From contig NC_087254.1 in NCBI RefSeq assembly GCF_037042905.1, positions 21,105,103-21,169,102 on the forward strand: a DNA stretch of 64,000 bases, in the 5' to 3' direction. The position numbers were made by a program, and so were the translations under genes. The notes under the pieces are model-generated. The model saw nothing but the letters and a program-made list of their open reading frames with translations. It was not told the origin of the DNA and did not search any database. Shown piece after piece: positions 12,801 to 34,634 of the stretch; the first letter of the stretch is position 1, and each line of letters starts with the position of its first letter. The stretch comes from Lytechinus pictus. Its lineage: Eukaryota; Echinodermata; Echinoidea; Temnopleuroida; Toxopneustidae.

Positions 12801-13149
12801 TCTTGATTTTTGTTTTCTTAAGACAAGGGTATTATCCCAAAGGACATATTTCTATATTACAACACAAATGGAAAAAGTAAAAGGGCCCCCAAATCTCCAT
12901 TTTAACAGGGCATCCATGGCCATGACCGTTGATGACCTTGGATTGATTTAAGCCTTACCCTTATGCTTCAATGATATGACAAAGATATCCTAATCCTAAC
13001 TACAAAGTGTTCCAAGAGGTCAAAATAAAAAAAAGGAAATTTCTTTAATTTATATTTTTGATAGTTGGACCAAACAGTTGAATGTCTAAATTGTGCCAGA
13101 AAGAACGCATAGTCAACACAGTATGCCAGAATAGTTGACGTATAGTCAA

Positions 13150-13640
13150 CTGTATTAACACAGTGTGACCACAGTGTGAACTTAACGTGGGCTGGAGGTG
13201 ATGTGTGTATTACATCAAAATGTCATATCGTTGCCACACATACTTTGTGTGCCAACTTCTTCACTTTTTGATAATAGTGAACACATAGTAAATTGTGCAA
13301 CCCTGAAATTCATTTTTCACAGTGTGTTAACACTGTGCCTATGTAATAAACATAAAAACTACTCTATGAAGAAGATAGCCACTGTGTGGCATTTGTTCAG
13401 CATAGTGTGTACATATTACAAAGTGACCACACTGTGAATAAAATTGCCACTGTGGCATTTGTTCAGTGCAGTGTGATCACAATGTATTGGATATTTTGAG
13501 GAAAGATGTAGTGTATTATTAGATCCAAAATTTATGGTAATAATAAATATATTTTGCTACCTTCACCATAAACAACAATTCATAAACTGAAAAGTGTTGA
13601 GGTATGGCCACCCTTGTCAGAATGAAGTGTGTCAACACTG
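13150..13640. repeat. Cluster of CACAGTG / CACTGTG heptamers
   Basis: CACAGTG at 13159 and 13170, CACAGTG plus CACTGTG near 13318-13337, and further CACTGTG near 13381, 13429, 13449 and 13637, in both orientations within about 480 bp. Interspersed palindromes such as GTTGACGTATAGTCAAC lie just upstream. Probably a decayed element with internal repeats; no gene seen. Confidence 0.5.
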
Positions 13641-16600
13641 TGAAGTCGGGTTTAACTTAAACTCAGGTTTAAAGTTGTGGTTTAAGTATGGATAGCCAAT
13701 TGTTACATAAATCACTAACGGTAGAGATATCATATTTCAGCTCATTTGGCTCTCAAATCATTCATAATTGTGTTAAGGAAGTATAAATAGATGATTATCT
13801 TCACCATCGATGAATCAGGAAAGAGCACAGTAAGAATAAGAAACATACAACTTAATAAAAATTTTGAGACTTTTGGCTTCCCATAATTTTCGCACAGAGT
13901 TAGACCATGGTCTAAGTTAAACCTGACTCCAGAATACGGGCCAATTACTTAACCATAGAGTGAATACCCAGTTTATCGCAGTGGAATGAATAAGTGTGAT
14001 TAAAAAACAATCATATGCGAAACATATTTATTGGTAATCGCATGCATATTTCGCAATTTCAGGGGCTCTTTCTAAGTTTCCCCAGGGCTCTTGAGAGCAT
14101 TTTGGGGACAATTGGCCCCAAACCCTTGTGTATTTTTTCCCCTTGCTGAAACCAGCTTGGGACTGTTTGTGAAAACAACAATTAAAAAAAAAATGAAGTT
14201 CTCCTAAATTTATGAGGGTAGCGTTGAGAAAACAAAGTATGATGTAGAAACTTGTGAACAAAAGTACATTAGTGAATAAAATGTGTAAAGGAATAGTTTT
14301 GAAAATGTGTTTGCACTTGTATGCAAATTTTAGTTGATTGAGCCCCTAGGATATTTATAAGCCCATGCTTTGCTAGCCTAACTGAAGGCAGAATGCCCCC
14401 ATCCCCCCCCCCCCCCCCCCCGGAAGCTGAAATATGATATTAGAGCCACTGAAAGTGAAAGTGATTACCTTTTTTTTGGGGGGGGGGGGCTTGTTTAAAT
14501 GTTTTGGATGAGAAACTACTTCTAGACGTTAGTGATGGCCTTTGACCTCTTTTTTTATCTTGCTTAGCAGAACATTTTTCCGAGGGATTTCCTAAAGTGG
14601 TGGTGACCCTTGACCCCCCCTTTTTTTTCGTTCTCTTTTCTTGGCTTGTAAGAATTTTTTAATGGAAAGTGCTTCCAAAAATGATGACCTATTGGAAAAT
14701 TTATGTCCCCTCTGACGAGGTTTGCAGGTCACATTCCCTGATCCCAATATACTAGCCTGACTAGCTCTTTCCAGATCAGATTCTAGTAACATTTCAATTG
14801 GTCTGAACTCATGCTTGAGCTCAAGATTTATCAGGATAATTTGCAGTATCAGACATAAAACAATAATCTGAAAAGTATGGTGATTGATACCCTCATGCTG
14901 TTATACTGCTACTAAAGGTCAAGGTCAAATGTGAAGGACACCACAACCAGAGTTTTAATTTATGTCATTGGTCTTGAAAATAATGAAAGAGTTGATTCTA
15001 AATCTTACAAATCTTGAACAATGCATTCTTGGAAGCCTTCATCATATTAATGCCAAAGTTCAATGAGAAGGTCAAAGGCCACTTACTTGGCACACACAGA
15101 ATGAGTGCTCACATGTTTAAGGACAGGCATTTTTCGACCTCTGTCTTTTCAGATGTTATTGAGATAGAAATTTTATAATCAGGAGAGTGCTATCATATAT
15201 TGATGCAAAATATGAACATTTTATAATAAATACAGACATCTGAATGATTTCTAGTCCAATTCCTTCATTGTATGAACATATTGACACACTGCATTAGTGC
15301 ATTGTAGAGCAATTGATCCCATTCATGAATTTTAACTGAGACATGTAAGGTTATGCTTCTATTATCCATCACCAAATTGAAAAAGCTAGTATTAGTTGAA
15401 AGCGAGAGAGCACGGAGAGAGAGAAGGGGGTAAGGATATAGGTAATTTGCTATCCGTCTCCACATTACAAAGAACCTCGATTGGAAGGAAAGAGTGAAGA
15501 GAGGGGGGGATGGTAAATATATTCAAAGAAATAGATGCAATAAAGAGAAAGAGAGATTTGAATATTGGATATTGTGCTACAGTGGCACAAAGAGCCGAAA
15601 TTTTCAGAAGCTGCTCTAGTGAGCAAAGATTGACCTTTTTAATTGAAAATCTAATTTTGTGATAGATTTTGGCATAATTTTCAGATAATAATCATATTTC
15701 ACCTTTTTCCTTTCATTGTCTTCTTTTCTTTCTGAGATTTTTTTTTGTGGGGGTTCATGCCCCCTCCCCCCCCCCCCCCCCCCCTCGGATGCCAGTGTGT
15801 GCTACCCCAATCTCTCAGATTGGGTTTGAGTGAGATTAAGGGAGGGAGAGGAGATAGAAAGAAAAAGAAGGTGAGAGAGAAGGGAAGAACTTTTAGATAA
15901 TGAGACATTAAAGGTTTAGGAGATCGATTTGGGTAAATAATTTATAAACAGAAAGATCGATGTCACACTTTCAAAAACCTCTCAATACAAGTAAAAAGGG
16001 CATTTAAAGTGGGGTGTGGTTTGTGGACTATTCATTTAATAGAAACGAGGAGAGATAGAGGAATATGGCAAAATAGTGACAAAAAGATAGATTAGTGAAG
16101 TAATGGCTAGTTTATCTTTTTCCTTCTAACAATCCCCCACCCCCCCCCCCCCCCCCACCCTATTAAATGGCCTCATCCCAATAATCTCAACAAACTGCAT
16201 CCCGCAGTTCCCGGAAACTTCATTCAGTCGTCGACGCGGTGTGTATCAACAAAGGGACCAACTCTTATTGAGACCATATACTGTCACCAACTCCCGTAGT
16301 ACATTTTGCGGGCTGAAATCGAAATCCACCATTCCGGACCTTTTAAATTCTCCTCCTTCCCCCCAACCCTTTTCTTTTCATTTTCATGATTATTTGGAAA
16401 GAAAAGAAAACAATAACATCTCAATTCTACCCTTTCCATAGATGCTTTAATATATTCACTGAATTTTGGGAAAATAGAGGTTGATTTGTGTTGTCAGAGT
16501 TAGAAATTATAGAAGAAAACTCCTAGAAGAACCCATCAAAATTATAGAAGGAGCCAACAGTAACTCCCGTACCACAGTACACTCGCTTGCTTACACCCGA

Positions 16601-16782
16601 TATACGCTACTCTTTGACAGTTCACTCTTTATCTAGGCGATCTTGTGCTGTGTGATGTGATGTGTTTTCATGCCCGCGTCCGGTAATTTCTACCTCTGGA
16701 AAACATCTCTTTCTTGTTCTCCTTTTGTTTTTGGATTGAAGGGACTTGCATTCCTACTGTCTTCGAGATTGTATTTGAAAGA

Positions 16783-25914
<9,132 letters not shown>

Positions 25915-25925
25915 GTTTGTATGCA

Positions 25926-26204
25926 TCAGGGCCACATCTCATAAAGAGCTGCAATTGATTAGAATTAATCTTAACTACGGAAAGCCAGTGATGTGATGAT
26001 TTATTCTTCAGAAGGCACAAGACCTGTTTCTGTGAAAAAAGCAGCAAGCTTATTGGTCAAACCGACATGTGCATGAACGTTCTTCATCTCTTAATGTGAC
26101 TATACCTAGTCACTTATGTTTCTTTATGGTGAATTATGGCATTGTTGGCTTTCCATGGTTATGATCTAATTGAATCAATCGCAACCCTTTTCAAGACGGG
26201 GGCT
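25926..26204. repeat. Inverted-repeat element in the Rac 3' UTR
   Basis: CAGGGCCACATCTCATAAAGAG and a terminal CAAGACGGGGGCT mirror each other imperfectly, with ATTGATTAGAATTAAT and TAATTGAATCAATC inside. The same family is at 47819-48100. It starts 12 bases after the Rac stop codon, so it is probably transcribed in the 3' UTR. Confidence 0.55.
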
Positions 26205-28833
26205 ACATGTAGATACACTCAGTACATGAATCTAGGTATGAGGAAAAACAACTTGATTGTATATGTATCTGGTTTCCTCTTATAAATACACCAACTCATT
26301 ATGACACTGTATAGAAAGTTATGTACTATTATGTTAGTGTACTGTGCAGGTATTGCATAAATTGGAAGGATGGAGTTCTTTCTATAAACAAAAAATCAAC
26401 AAGACACTGTATGATTGAAAATGTGGTATTTGCATTACAACCCAAAACAAGTTGATAGTAAAACAAATAGCAATGTGTCTTTGCATTTAGATGCTTTTTA
26501 GTTAGATGCATGCTTGTTTAATTTGTTTTGGTTTATGTTTTTTGTCGGTTTTTGTTCTGTAAACTGGTTTGATTTTTAATCATTTTATAACTTATGCTGT
26601 ATTTATTATTTTTATACTCCAATACTATACTTGTTCTAATATAAGTATTACTTATACTTGTACTCCTTTATTTGATTTTTATTTTGACAAAGCATTATTG
26701 CTTCAAAACAAAAATTTGAACCAAAACCTGAAGTAGAGGTAGGATTCTAAAGTCCATACATTTGTTTTTAAACTGCATGTGTGTGTAATTGTGTATAATC
26801 GTATGAACATTTTGATCAACAATCTTGCCCTGATGTAATGGAAGAGAAAATAATTGCAATATTGGCCAGCTTTTTAAATTATTTCAGCTAAGCTTGGTGT
26901 GTAAGGTTGTTCATACTTTTTTTGCTGTCATCTTTTTAAGAAGTGGTAATAAACAGAGTTTCATTGTTCTTAGACAAAAGATTATATAGTGCATAATTGT
27001 TTGCATGGCTGTTAAAAACAGTGGTATGACACAGGTCATGTGATTGGTCATGTGACTGAACATCATATCAAGTTTTTAACCATGAAACCTCAATGAGATA
27101 GGTTTGTTTGTGACTGTATGTTTCTGAGAGAAGGTTGTAGTAGGGTTAGGGTGATTTAGAATATATAGTACAGGGTATAAATTAGTTATTCGATTCCAGG
27201 GCGAATGTGTTTCGGTGATGAAGTATGAGGGCACCTGCCACAAGCACCACCTTTTTGGCTTTTTTTTTTTAAAGTGGATGGTACTAAAGAAATTGAAGTT
27301 TATCTGATAAACCACCAAAAATGTCATTGGTGTCAAAACTGTCTACAGAAAATAGGTGATGTCATTTCGAAGTCTGTTGATATCACAGAATTCAGTACTC
27401 TGTGGGTCTCAGGTGCATGTGTGCCTGGATGCTGTGTTATATCAATAGGTAACCATTTGGGCCATCATGAATGTGACGTATATGAAGAACTGGTTAAATG
27501 CAAAGTAGAAATGCCACAAAGATTGTTCCAGGAAAAAGAATTTAAGACATGGCATGTTATTAGTATCATATACATGTTGTGTATTATTGTTATTATTATT
27601 ATTATTATTGTTTACCTGTGTGAAATCTATGGCATGAATCGTTGAATGCATCAAGGCTTTCTATGCTGCTAGGTCTATTCCTAATCGTCTACTAGACTAC
27701 ATGCTTTAGTGATCAATCATTCCTAGATAGTTTTCAATTACCAAAAATCAGATTGTGAAGTAGCTGTGCATTGTTTGGCTACTCAAGGTTTCACCACCAT
27801 TTTAAGCCAATGCGAGCACATCTTGGTTAATTGAGGCCATTGGACTATACAAAACGTGATTGGATAAAAAGGGTAAATTTATTGCCAAATGATGTATTTT
27901 ATCTTGTATTTTCTTCATTTTTTCGTTCAGTATTTATTATACATTATTTATTATCCTGTTGGTGTATTCATTGAAATTGTATTCCTCTTAGTGACTAAGC
28001 TACTTTGTATTTAATGATTTGTGATAAACGTATTGTATATCTCTTTATCATCGATGATTTCATTTGTAACATTTTGTTTTCAATTACTTTTCATCCCATG
28101 AAAAAAAATACTAGTAATTTGATCATGAATTGGCAATGATTTTAATCAATTTAAAGTCAACTCAAACTTTGATTCATTAATTCCTTTCTGAACATACAGA
28201 CCTTAACCAATCCTTCTCCAACAAAGATAATTGGTTCTATAAAATGGTCCTTTTACTTGTTTTAGAGATTTTTTTCCTTCTCATTCTTTTTCTGCTTTAA
28301 TATTCTTACTCTTTCTCTTACTGACTAAAATCACCTTTGTTCATCTTCCTTTATTTCTATTCTATTTTCATAAGGTCAGATTATAGGTCAGCATTTTATT
28401 TGATCTTTGTCTTTATTTGTGTGTTTCCTAATACATGTACATGCATTACCATCGTTCATTGTCATCAGAGATCTACTTTTCATTCTGGGTCAACATCTTT
28501 TTCCTACAGAAACTCTACCACATATAAAATATTTAACCGAGCAAATGAATCACAAACACAGAAAAGAAAAGAGTCTGTAGAACTAAAAGAATCGAAGGAA
28601 AACCACTTAATGAGGTTTGACATTACTTTGGAAGAGGAGCATTTTGATTATTGCATGGTGTTGCATACACTGTCGTCAATGAAACTCGCAGGATTCACTG
28701 AAGGAGTGATGTCATAGTAAGGGCGGAACTTGAATACATGTATTATGAAATGCACAAATTGCAAGCAACAAGTATCACTTTTGGAATGGAAGTCTTGATA
28801 GATCAAAATGAATGTGCCAAACGATGGGGATAC

Positions 28834-29039
28834 CAGAGCTGCCAAGCAGTATTGATTTTCTGTATTTAGTACTAAAAAATAAGAATAATACTGACGGTTT
28901 CATGCAAAATGCTGATTTCTAGAGTTAAGTTTTATGGGTTGTCCTATGGTATTTCTTTGAAAATACTGATTTCCTCACCAAAATACTGATTTTCAGCTTT
29001 TAAAATTCTGAAATGTTCTTTTGCAGATTGGCAGCTCTG
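28834..29039. repeat. Small TIR element with 6-bp target duplication, copy 2
   Basis: Begins CAGAGCTGCCAAG and ends TTGGCAGCTCTG, flanked by GGATAC on both sides (28828-28833 and 29040-29045). The interior matches copy 1 at 10516-10681 and is about 40 bp longer. Confidence 0.78.
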
Positions 29040-30773
29040 GGATACATGGATTTGTATAGGAATGGAATGCAAAGTCTCTTAATTGAAGAGATAAACAAAT
29101 TATTGATGGGATAGAGTATTTGGAAACTATTTTTAAAATCCTTGCCTTCATTCAATGCACAGGTATGTTTATTGCGCCAGTCTCAATAGTGCCATAATTT
29201 GTAAACCTTTCTATCTTGCAAAGTTTTCCCGTATTTATAAAGAAAAAAAAAGTACTGTCTTGAATGTGTACATAGATCATGTATATAGTTGTATAGATCT
29301 GTGAAAGTACTGAGAGGAAACAGACCATCCTGTATGAATTATTTCTCATATGAAAGCTTTTCATTCAACAGTGTGTTTCAATCTCTGTTCTGATATAAAT
29401 CTTGTATAATGCTTGATATCTTATATGATTTTGATGTTCCTACGTATATTATTCTTGAATGTCATTTTGCCAATCTTTGCTAGCATCAATTAGATAGGTT
29501 TAACAAAATGACTGAATATGATACACTTGTAGTTGTCTGATATCAACCTTGTAGTAATAGCTAGAGCACAAATATTGGGGCAGGGAGTAATCATTGACTT
29601 TATTTTTTTATTTTAGGATTCACCCTAATGTCCCTTGTATGTTAGAGACTATTGAATGTTCTACTTGTGAATGTTGTACATCAAGATACTATTTTGTTGT
29701 CATGGCTTTCTGAATGATTTTTATCTCGTAGAAATGAACACCCAAGTTTAAAGTAAGGAACTGAATCGTTTCCAACTGGTTACTTTTATTCATTGTCGGC
29801 TTTTTACTTGAGAGGCTTTTTTTTTTCAGAAATAAAATCATGGTGTACACGGTTAAATAATTATGTTACATATCTATGATAAAGATGGTGAAGACTTTAA
29901 AAATCAAATTACTATCACTGTCCTGTGATTTATGCAGAAATAAATGTCAGTTTTCATGGAGATTGATAGCATAGTAGATTTCCATGTGGTATGCAGGTTG
30001 GGGGGTAACCTTTTTCCCCTCCAAAGCAAATTTCTTTTTGATGAAAGTTGTGTTTTACACCTCTTTTTTATGATGAAAGAAATTTGTTTAAAGTCAAGTT
30101 GTTGCATTCCTGAATATCCTGAAACATTTGAAAGGGGAGTCCACCCTGGATTCATTCTGGTTTAAATAAAATCAGAAAAATAAAGGCAAATCTTGTTGAA
30201 GGTTTTGTAAAATCCATCAAAGAATTACTGGTTCATATATTTTTTTTCAAGTTTTAATCATAGAATGTTGTGGAATCACTTGTGGGCATCTGTCCCATTA
30301 GCCATGTACATTTAATGTCAATTCTATACAGTTTTTTTTAGACAAATTGAAATGTTTTATGTGTGCATTCAATGTGTAATCAAACACTTGTTTCTGTCCT
30401 AGTCATCATGACATGAAAGTGCTGCTCACACATGATTCGACATAATCGAACTACAAACTCATTATTTGATTTTGATGTACTAAGTATTTGCCCAACCTTA
30501 TGCTATTATCAGTTACTGATTGACCTTTATAGGGTGGACTTCTACTTATAATGTTCTTTTGTGAGTTTGGGGTGTTGTGTATATTCTAAACACGTAAAGT
30601 GAAACTTCTCAACTTCATATAGCAGTACTGTGTAGATGCCTAGATTATTATCTCCTTGATATAGAATATACATGTGCATTGTCATAGTATAAAGGTACAT
30701 TGCATCCAGTCCGGGTAACTGTCCCAAAATGTATCAAATCACTTGCAGAACGGTTGCATAATAACTTACGAAC

Positions 30774-30949
30774 CAGGGGTCGGTTTCATAAAGCTGTTCG
30801 TAAGTTAAGAGCGACTTTAAGAACGACTGGTGATCCATTCTTATGGTAAACGGTATATTCATTGGCGATGGTTAAGCGCGTAAAAAGGATCACCAGCCGT
30901 TCTTTAAGTCGCTCTTAACTTACGAACAGCTTTATGAAACGGGCCCCTG
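30774..30949. repeat. Palindromic MITE (CAGGGGTCGGTTTCATAAAG)
   Basis: A 176-bp element with arms of about 60 bp: TTCATAAAGCTGTTCGTAAG at the left and CTTACGAACAGCTTTATGAA at the right, with matching AAGAGCGACTT blocks further in. Confidence 0.7.
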
Positions 30950-32742
30950 ACATGGTGAATGATCGGTGTGAACGGTGTCATTGGAATAGCATAAATAAAT
31001 AATTTATTCCCTCTTTCATTCCTGAACCGTACCTCTTGACTTGGGACTAGATTGCTTTTATCATTTATATTCCACAACTTTTTTAAAAATTTTCAATGGA
31101 ATTGCAAACTTTGTTCTTCTGTTATTTTCTGTTTTCCCTTTCACAAGAAGAAAAACTAGATGCTGCTTTTATAAAAACCTTTTTTAACCCCTTGTATTCA
31201 TTGTTAGATAGGGATGAGTATCTAAATTATTTATAAATCTACCTATGTGTTATGGTGTACTGTATACACCATATATTTCATCTGAAGACATATTTTTACC
31301 CAACTTTTTCTAAATTGATCTCAATTCTTTGTATAGATAAATTAAGAATTGAATTCACTGCCGCTATTTAGTTGCAAAAATTGATGAGGTTCCACCTAAA
31401 GGAAATATTTCACCCTCTTTGTCTACCCCCTCCCCTACCAATAAAAAACCCCAACGATTAATTGAAAAAGGTTATTGAAAAGTTTTATTTGTTTGGAAAT
31501 TCCTCATTTGCAATTGTATTTGTTATACTTCTGAACCAAAAATTTCTTTCATTGGGATGTCATGTACTCACTATTGTAACTTGGAAAAATATGCATGTCT
31601 GGCTGACAAGTTGTGCAATTAGAATTATTGGCCTTCTTATCATTTGTAAAAAAAATAATAAAATACTGTAATTCCATTTATTATTCATTTAGCAAATATA
31701 TTCAATACTAATCATAAATTTCCAAGAATTGCTAAAATGGATCACAAAAGTGAAAAGGGGGTAATTTAATGGCCTAGGATTATTTCACGTTTGTGTAAAT
31801 GTTCATCTTATATTGCCCTTACATTTGATTTTTTTTCTTCATTTTTTATAGTACCGTACCAATTCTGAATATCAATATTCATTTAACAGTACCTATCCAT
31901 TATCCATCAATGTAAAGACTGGATATTGTTTTGTGATCAGTACAAATTTTGAAATAATAATATTCATATAATTACCATTGCTATGCATTCAGTAATAAGA
32001 CTATGAATATTCATTTTTAAACAATATTTATCATGAATAGTAATGTGCCTACTCATGTCACAATACAAATATTTCATTTGCATTTTTATCTCTACGAATA
32101 TGCATATTTTAAAGAGAACTGACATTCTTCGTTATCTTTATATTTTCAAAACAAAACCTCCCTATGAATATTCATTGTTGAACAGTAGATTTTACAGTTA
32201 TTATTCTAAGTCTACTCTTATGTACTTCCAACAATATTTCTTATTTAATAGACATATGTTTGTAAGTACTTGTTATGTCTATTACTGCCTACACATTTCA
32301 AATATGTGTTTTATTTATTTCGGTGGGTGATGGGATTAATTTAATCAAAGTTATCTGGGGTTTAAATTCTTATAAAGTGCAATGGAATTGATTAGCAAAT
32401 GTATTCTTCGTTTCAAATCAGGAGTTTTTTTTTTATCTTAATAGATTTGATTTTAGCCCTGTGATATGACATACATAAGTGTATTACAAAGATGATTGAT
32501 TGTATGTGAAGTAATATTATTCAATGCATCTCTTTCTAAACTTCTAAGGCACAGTGAAACTCGACCCTTTTTTTACTTTAAAAATGTTCCCGATAATATG
32601 TTTACCATATTTTGTATGATCATTGGGCCAATGATAAATAAAAAATCTTCCATGTCTCTCACAAATGAAGTTCATTTGCATGGTGTATTTCTCCACATTC
32701 TGTGTCTGTATTGGCTTTGAAGTGTTCAGAGGGTAAAGTGTA

Positions 32743-33125
32743 CAGTGGTGTTAAAAAGTTAGTGCACCCCACCAGAAAATGTACTCCTTTATGCTGAGTG
32801 TTCAATGGGCAATCCTTTTGATTATTTTATATATTCAACATATTTGCAATTCATTTTGTTTATTTCAATTGATGCCATCTATTTGTTATATATATAATAT
32901 GTATTGTGTTTTTAATAATCATAAAATAAATAAACAAACTAACTAACAAACAATGGATACAGGAGCACTACAATGTTTAGCAAGCCCAGAGAAACAAACC
33001 TTATTGAATTTAATATTTTATCACCTGACTTCACAATTACAAATATGTCTTATACAAGGCAGAACTTGAGCACTTGAAATATATTCATTTTCTGGTGGGG
33101 TTCACTAAACTTTTTAGCACCACTG
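32743..33125. mobile_element. Tc1-like MITE
   Basis: The left end CAGTGGTGTTAAAAAGTTAG and its inverted form at the right (TTTTTAGCACCACTG) extend to about 38 bp, both including CCCCACCAGAAAATG. A TA precedes the left end; the right flank is GA. CAGTGGTG-type ends with AAAAAGT are typical of Tc1/mariner. At 383 bp with no transposase it is non-autonomous. Confidence 0.75.
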
Positions 33126-33139
33126 GATCTGGATGTATA

Positions 33140-33510
33140 CGATGCAGGGCCCTTCTGGGCATAAACGCATCGGGTACTTGACCTGGATTTTTGCCGGGAC
33201 CGGCAGGTGCAATACACCGGGTGAACACCCTACTCTTTGACGAATAGTGTATTGGTTTTAACGTGCATAGGTTGTACCTCTCCTATACACGGGACCAACA
33301 TTTGCGTCCTTTCCGATGGACGGAGTGTTTTCCAACTGTATTCACACCTGCACTGAATACAGTGGTGAGGCACGCTAACACACAACGCTATAGCATCAGA
33401 CTTTTTTTGTTAGACGCGTTTCGGCATGAGCGGGACTCGAACCCCTCACGTTGAGATCTACGATCTTATCCGAAACATGCGCTCTAACCGACTGAGCTAC
33501 GCTGCCTCCC
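33140..33510 (-). mobile_element. tRNA-derived SINE
   Basis: On the minus strand the head is tRNA-like. The A box TAGCTCAGTCGG is the complement of 33488-33499 and the B box GGTTCGAGTCC the complement of 33433-33443, at tRNA-like spacing. Acceptor-stem pairing is only partial, so it is not a working tRNA. Toward lower coordinates a body follows, with a CTCCTATACACGGGACC and CGTCCTTTCCGATGGACG region that resembles the conserved central domain of widespread marine-invertebrate SINEs (from memory). The lower boundary is uncertain. Confidence 0.72.
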
Positions 33511-34140
33511 TACTGTATGTACATGTAATACATTGAAGGTCATGGCAGGAGATGGATATAGTGATCATTGCAATTAATAATTTCATAAGAGGGGGGAAAA
33601 GGAGGGAAAAGAAGAAGAGGAAGAATAAGATGATGATGGAGAAGAAGGAGGAGGAGGGAATGTGGGGACGAAGCTAGACAAGAGCAGAGGAGAAAACTCA
33701 GGATCACCTTATTTTCTTACTTTGGGAGGGGTCAGTCTAGAAAAGTACACAAAAACGTATATAATTTTCAAGACGACAAGTCCAGAAAAAAATAGATTCA
33801 TGTTGGATTGTAGGTTACAAGGATAATGATGACAGCCAATGTAATATTTCTAGATGCTCAGCCAATTTAAAGAATTTAAAATTCAGAAATAAAGGAAAGA
33901 ATAAACAAGGAATGGAAAAAAGAAGAGATAAATATATAAAGAAGCGAAGATCGGAAGATATTGAAAGAAAGGAAGGCAAAAAAAAGGAAAAAAAGTGATA
34001 GGGCTGGATACTTGTATAGGGTCGATTATCTTTCATTAATACTATTAAGTTAGATAAAGTCATGTTCTTGCAATCATACAGTATACAGCTTTTGAAAAAA
34101 ATATAAATGCTAATTTTGTGTTCATGCATTATAACGAACA

Positions 34141-34370
34141 CTGTAGCGCCATCTTTAGACGATTGTCATCCAAGCTAGCTAGCTAGCCGGCGCCGCGCCG
34201 AAGAGCTAGACTAGAGGTACGGCAGAAGAGAAATCTTCGTTTTTCCTTGCCTATTTCTAGTGCTGATCTGTTCGAAATTTGTTTCAAATTTTCAGTCTTC
34301 GAGTGGCTCAAACATCAATCCAGGCTAATGTGAGTTCATACGAAATTTTACGCTTATTTAAGTTATTTTA
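34141..34370 (+). promoter_or_regulatory. Possible MED7 promoter / non-coding first exon
   Basis: A locally CG-rich patch (GCCGGCGCCGCGCCG near 34187-34201) is followed by a possible splice donor AATGTGAGTT near 34330. MED7 has a strong acceptor five bases before its start codon, so a 5' UTR exon must lie upstream; this is a candidate. No TATA box. Transcript data would decide. Confidence 0.25.
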
Positions 34371-34399
34371 ATGACTTGCCGGTGATCGATCACTGCGAG

Positions 34400-34455
34400 G
34401 CAAGTTTCATGTGTGCGGTATTTTATTGCAAGTTTCATGTGTGCGGTATTTTATT
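34400..34455. repeat. Perfect 28-bp tandem duplication
   Basis: The 28-bp unit beginning GCAAGTTTCATGTGTGCGG is present twice without change (34400-34427 and 34428-34455). Confidence 0.9.
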
Positions 34456-34634
34456 CCTTCGCCTGCCTGAACTTCCGGGGAGGAGTCTGGCTTGTGAAGG
34501 CTAGGCAAAGGCAGCTGCGTAATACTGTGTTGATTGTTAATCTGACTCTGAAGTTAGTGTTGCACATGTGCCTTAAATTACTTAGTTCAGGGGGGTCAAG
34601 AGTCAAGTATGACTAACTTAGGGTCGCATTTGAG

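Larger units (their letters stand above)
12179..16782. other. PRPF31 3' flank and Rac upstream region, no coding exon seen
   Basis: The first part (about 12215-12660) has an irregular degenerate repeat around ACACATCTGTATGCATCAA and is probably 3' UTR. AATAAA occurs at 13024-13029, 13345-13350 and near 13437; any could be the poly(A) signal. A cluster of CACAGTG/CACTGTG heptamers lies at about 13150-13640. Poly-C runs occur at 14404-14421, 15757-15784 and 16137-16156, and purine-rich tracts near 15480-15560 and 15840-15900. The Rac promoter and 5' UTR must lie before 16783, probably from about 16550, but no TATA box is obvious. Confidence 0.5.
26205..34140. other. Rac 3' flank and intergenic region, no confident gene
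   Basis: A possible Rac poly(A) signal AATAAA is at 26948-26953. Beyond it are AT-rich DNA, a TTATTA microsatellite (27582-27612), several short elements listed separately, and repeated GAATATTCAT palindromes at about 31870-32175. One open frame of 123 codons (27274-27645) is described under findings. Another of 126 codons (28337-28717) shows no recognisable domain. Purine-rich stretches occur at 33588-33680 and 33885-33995. Confidence 0.45.

Noticed and set aside
13150..13640. Recombination signal sequences or ProtoRAG ends
   Set aside because: Heptamers lack nonamers at 12 or 23 bases and no RAG-like coding sequence is present.
33430..33510. Functional tRNA gene on the minus strand
   Set aside because: A and B boxes are good but the acceptor stem pairs only partly and a SINE body follows.
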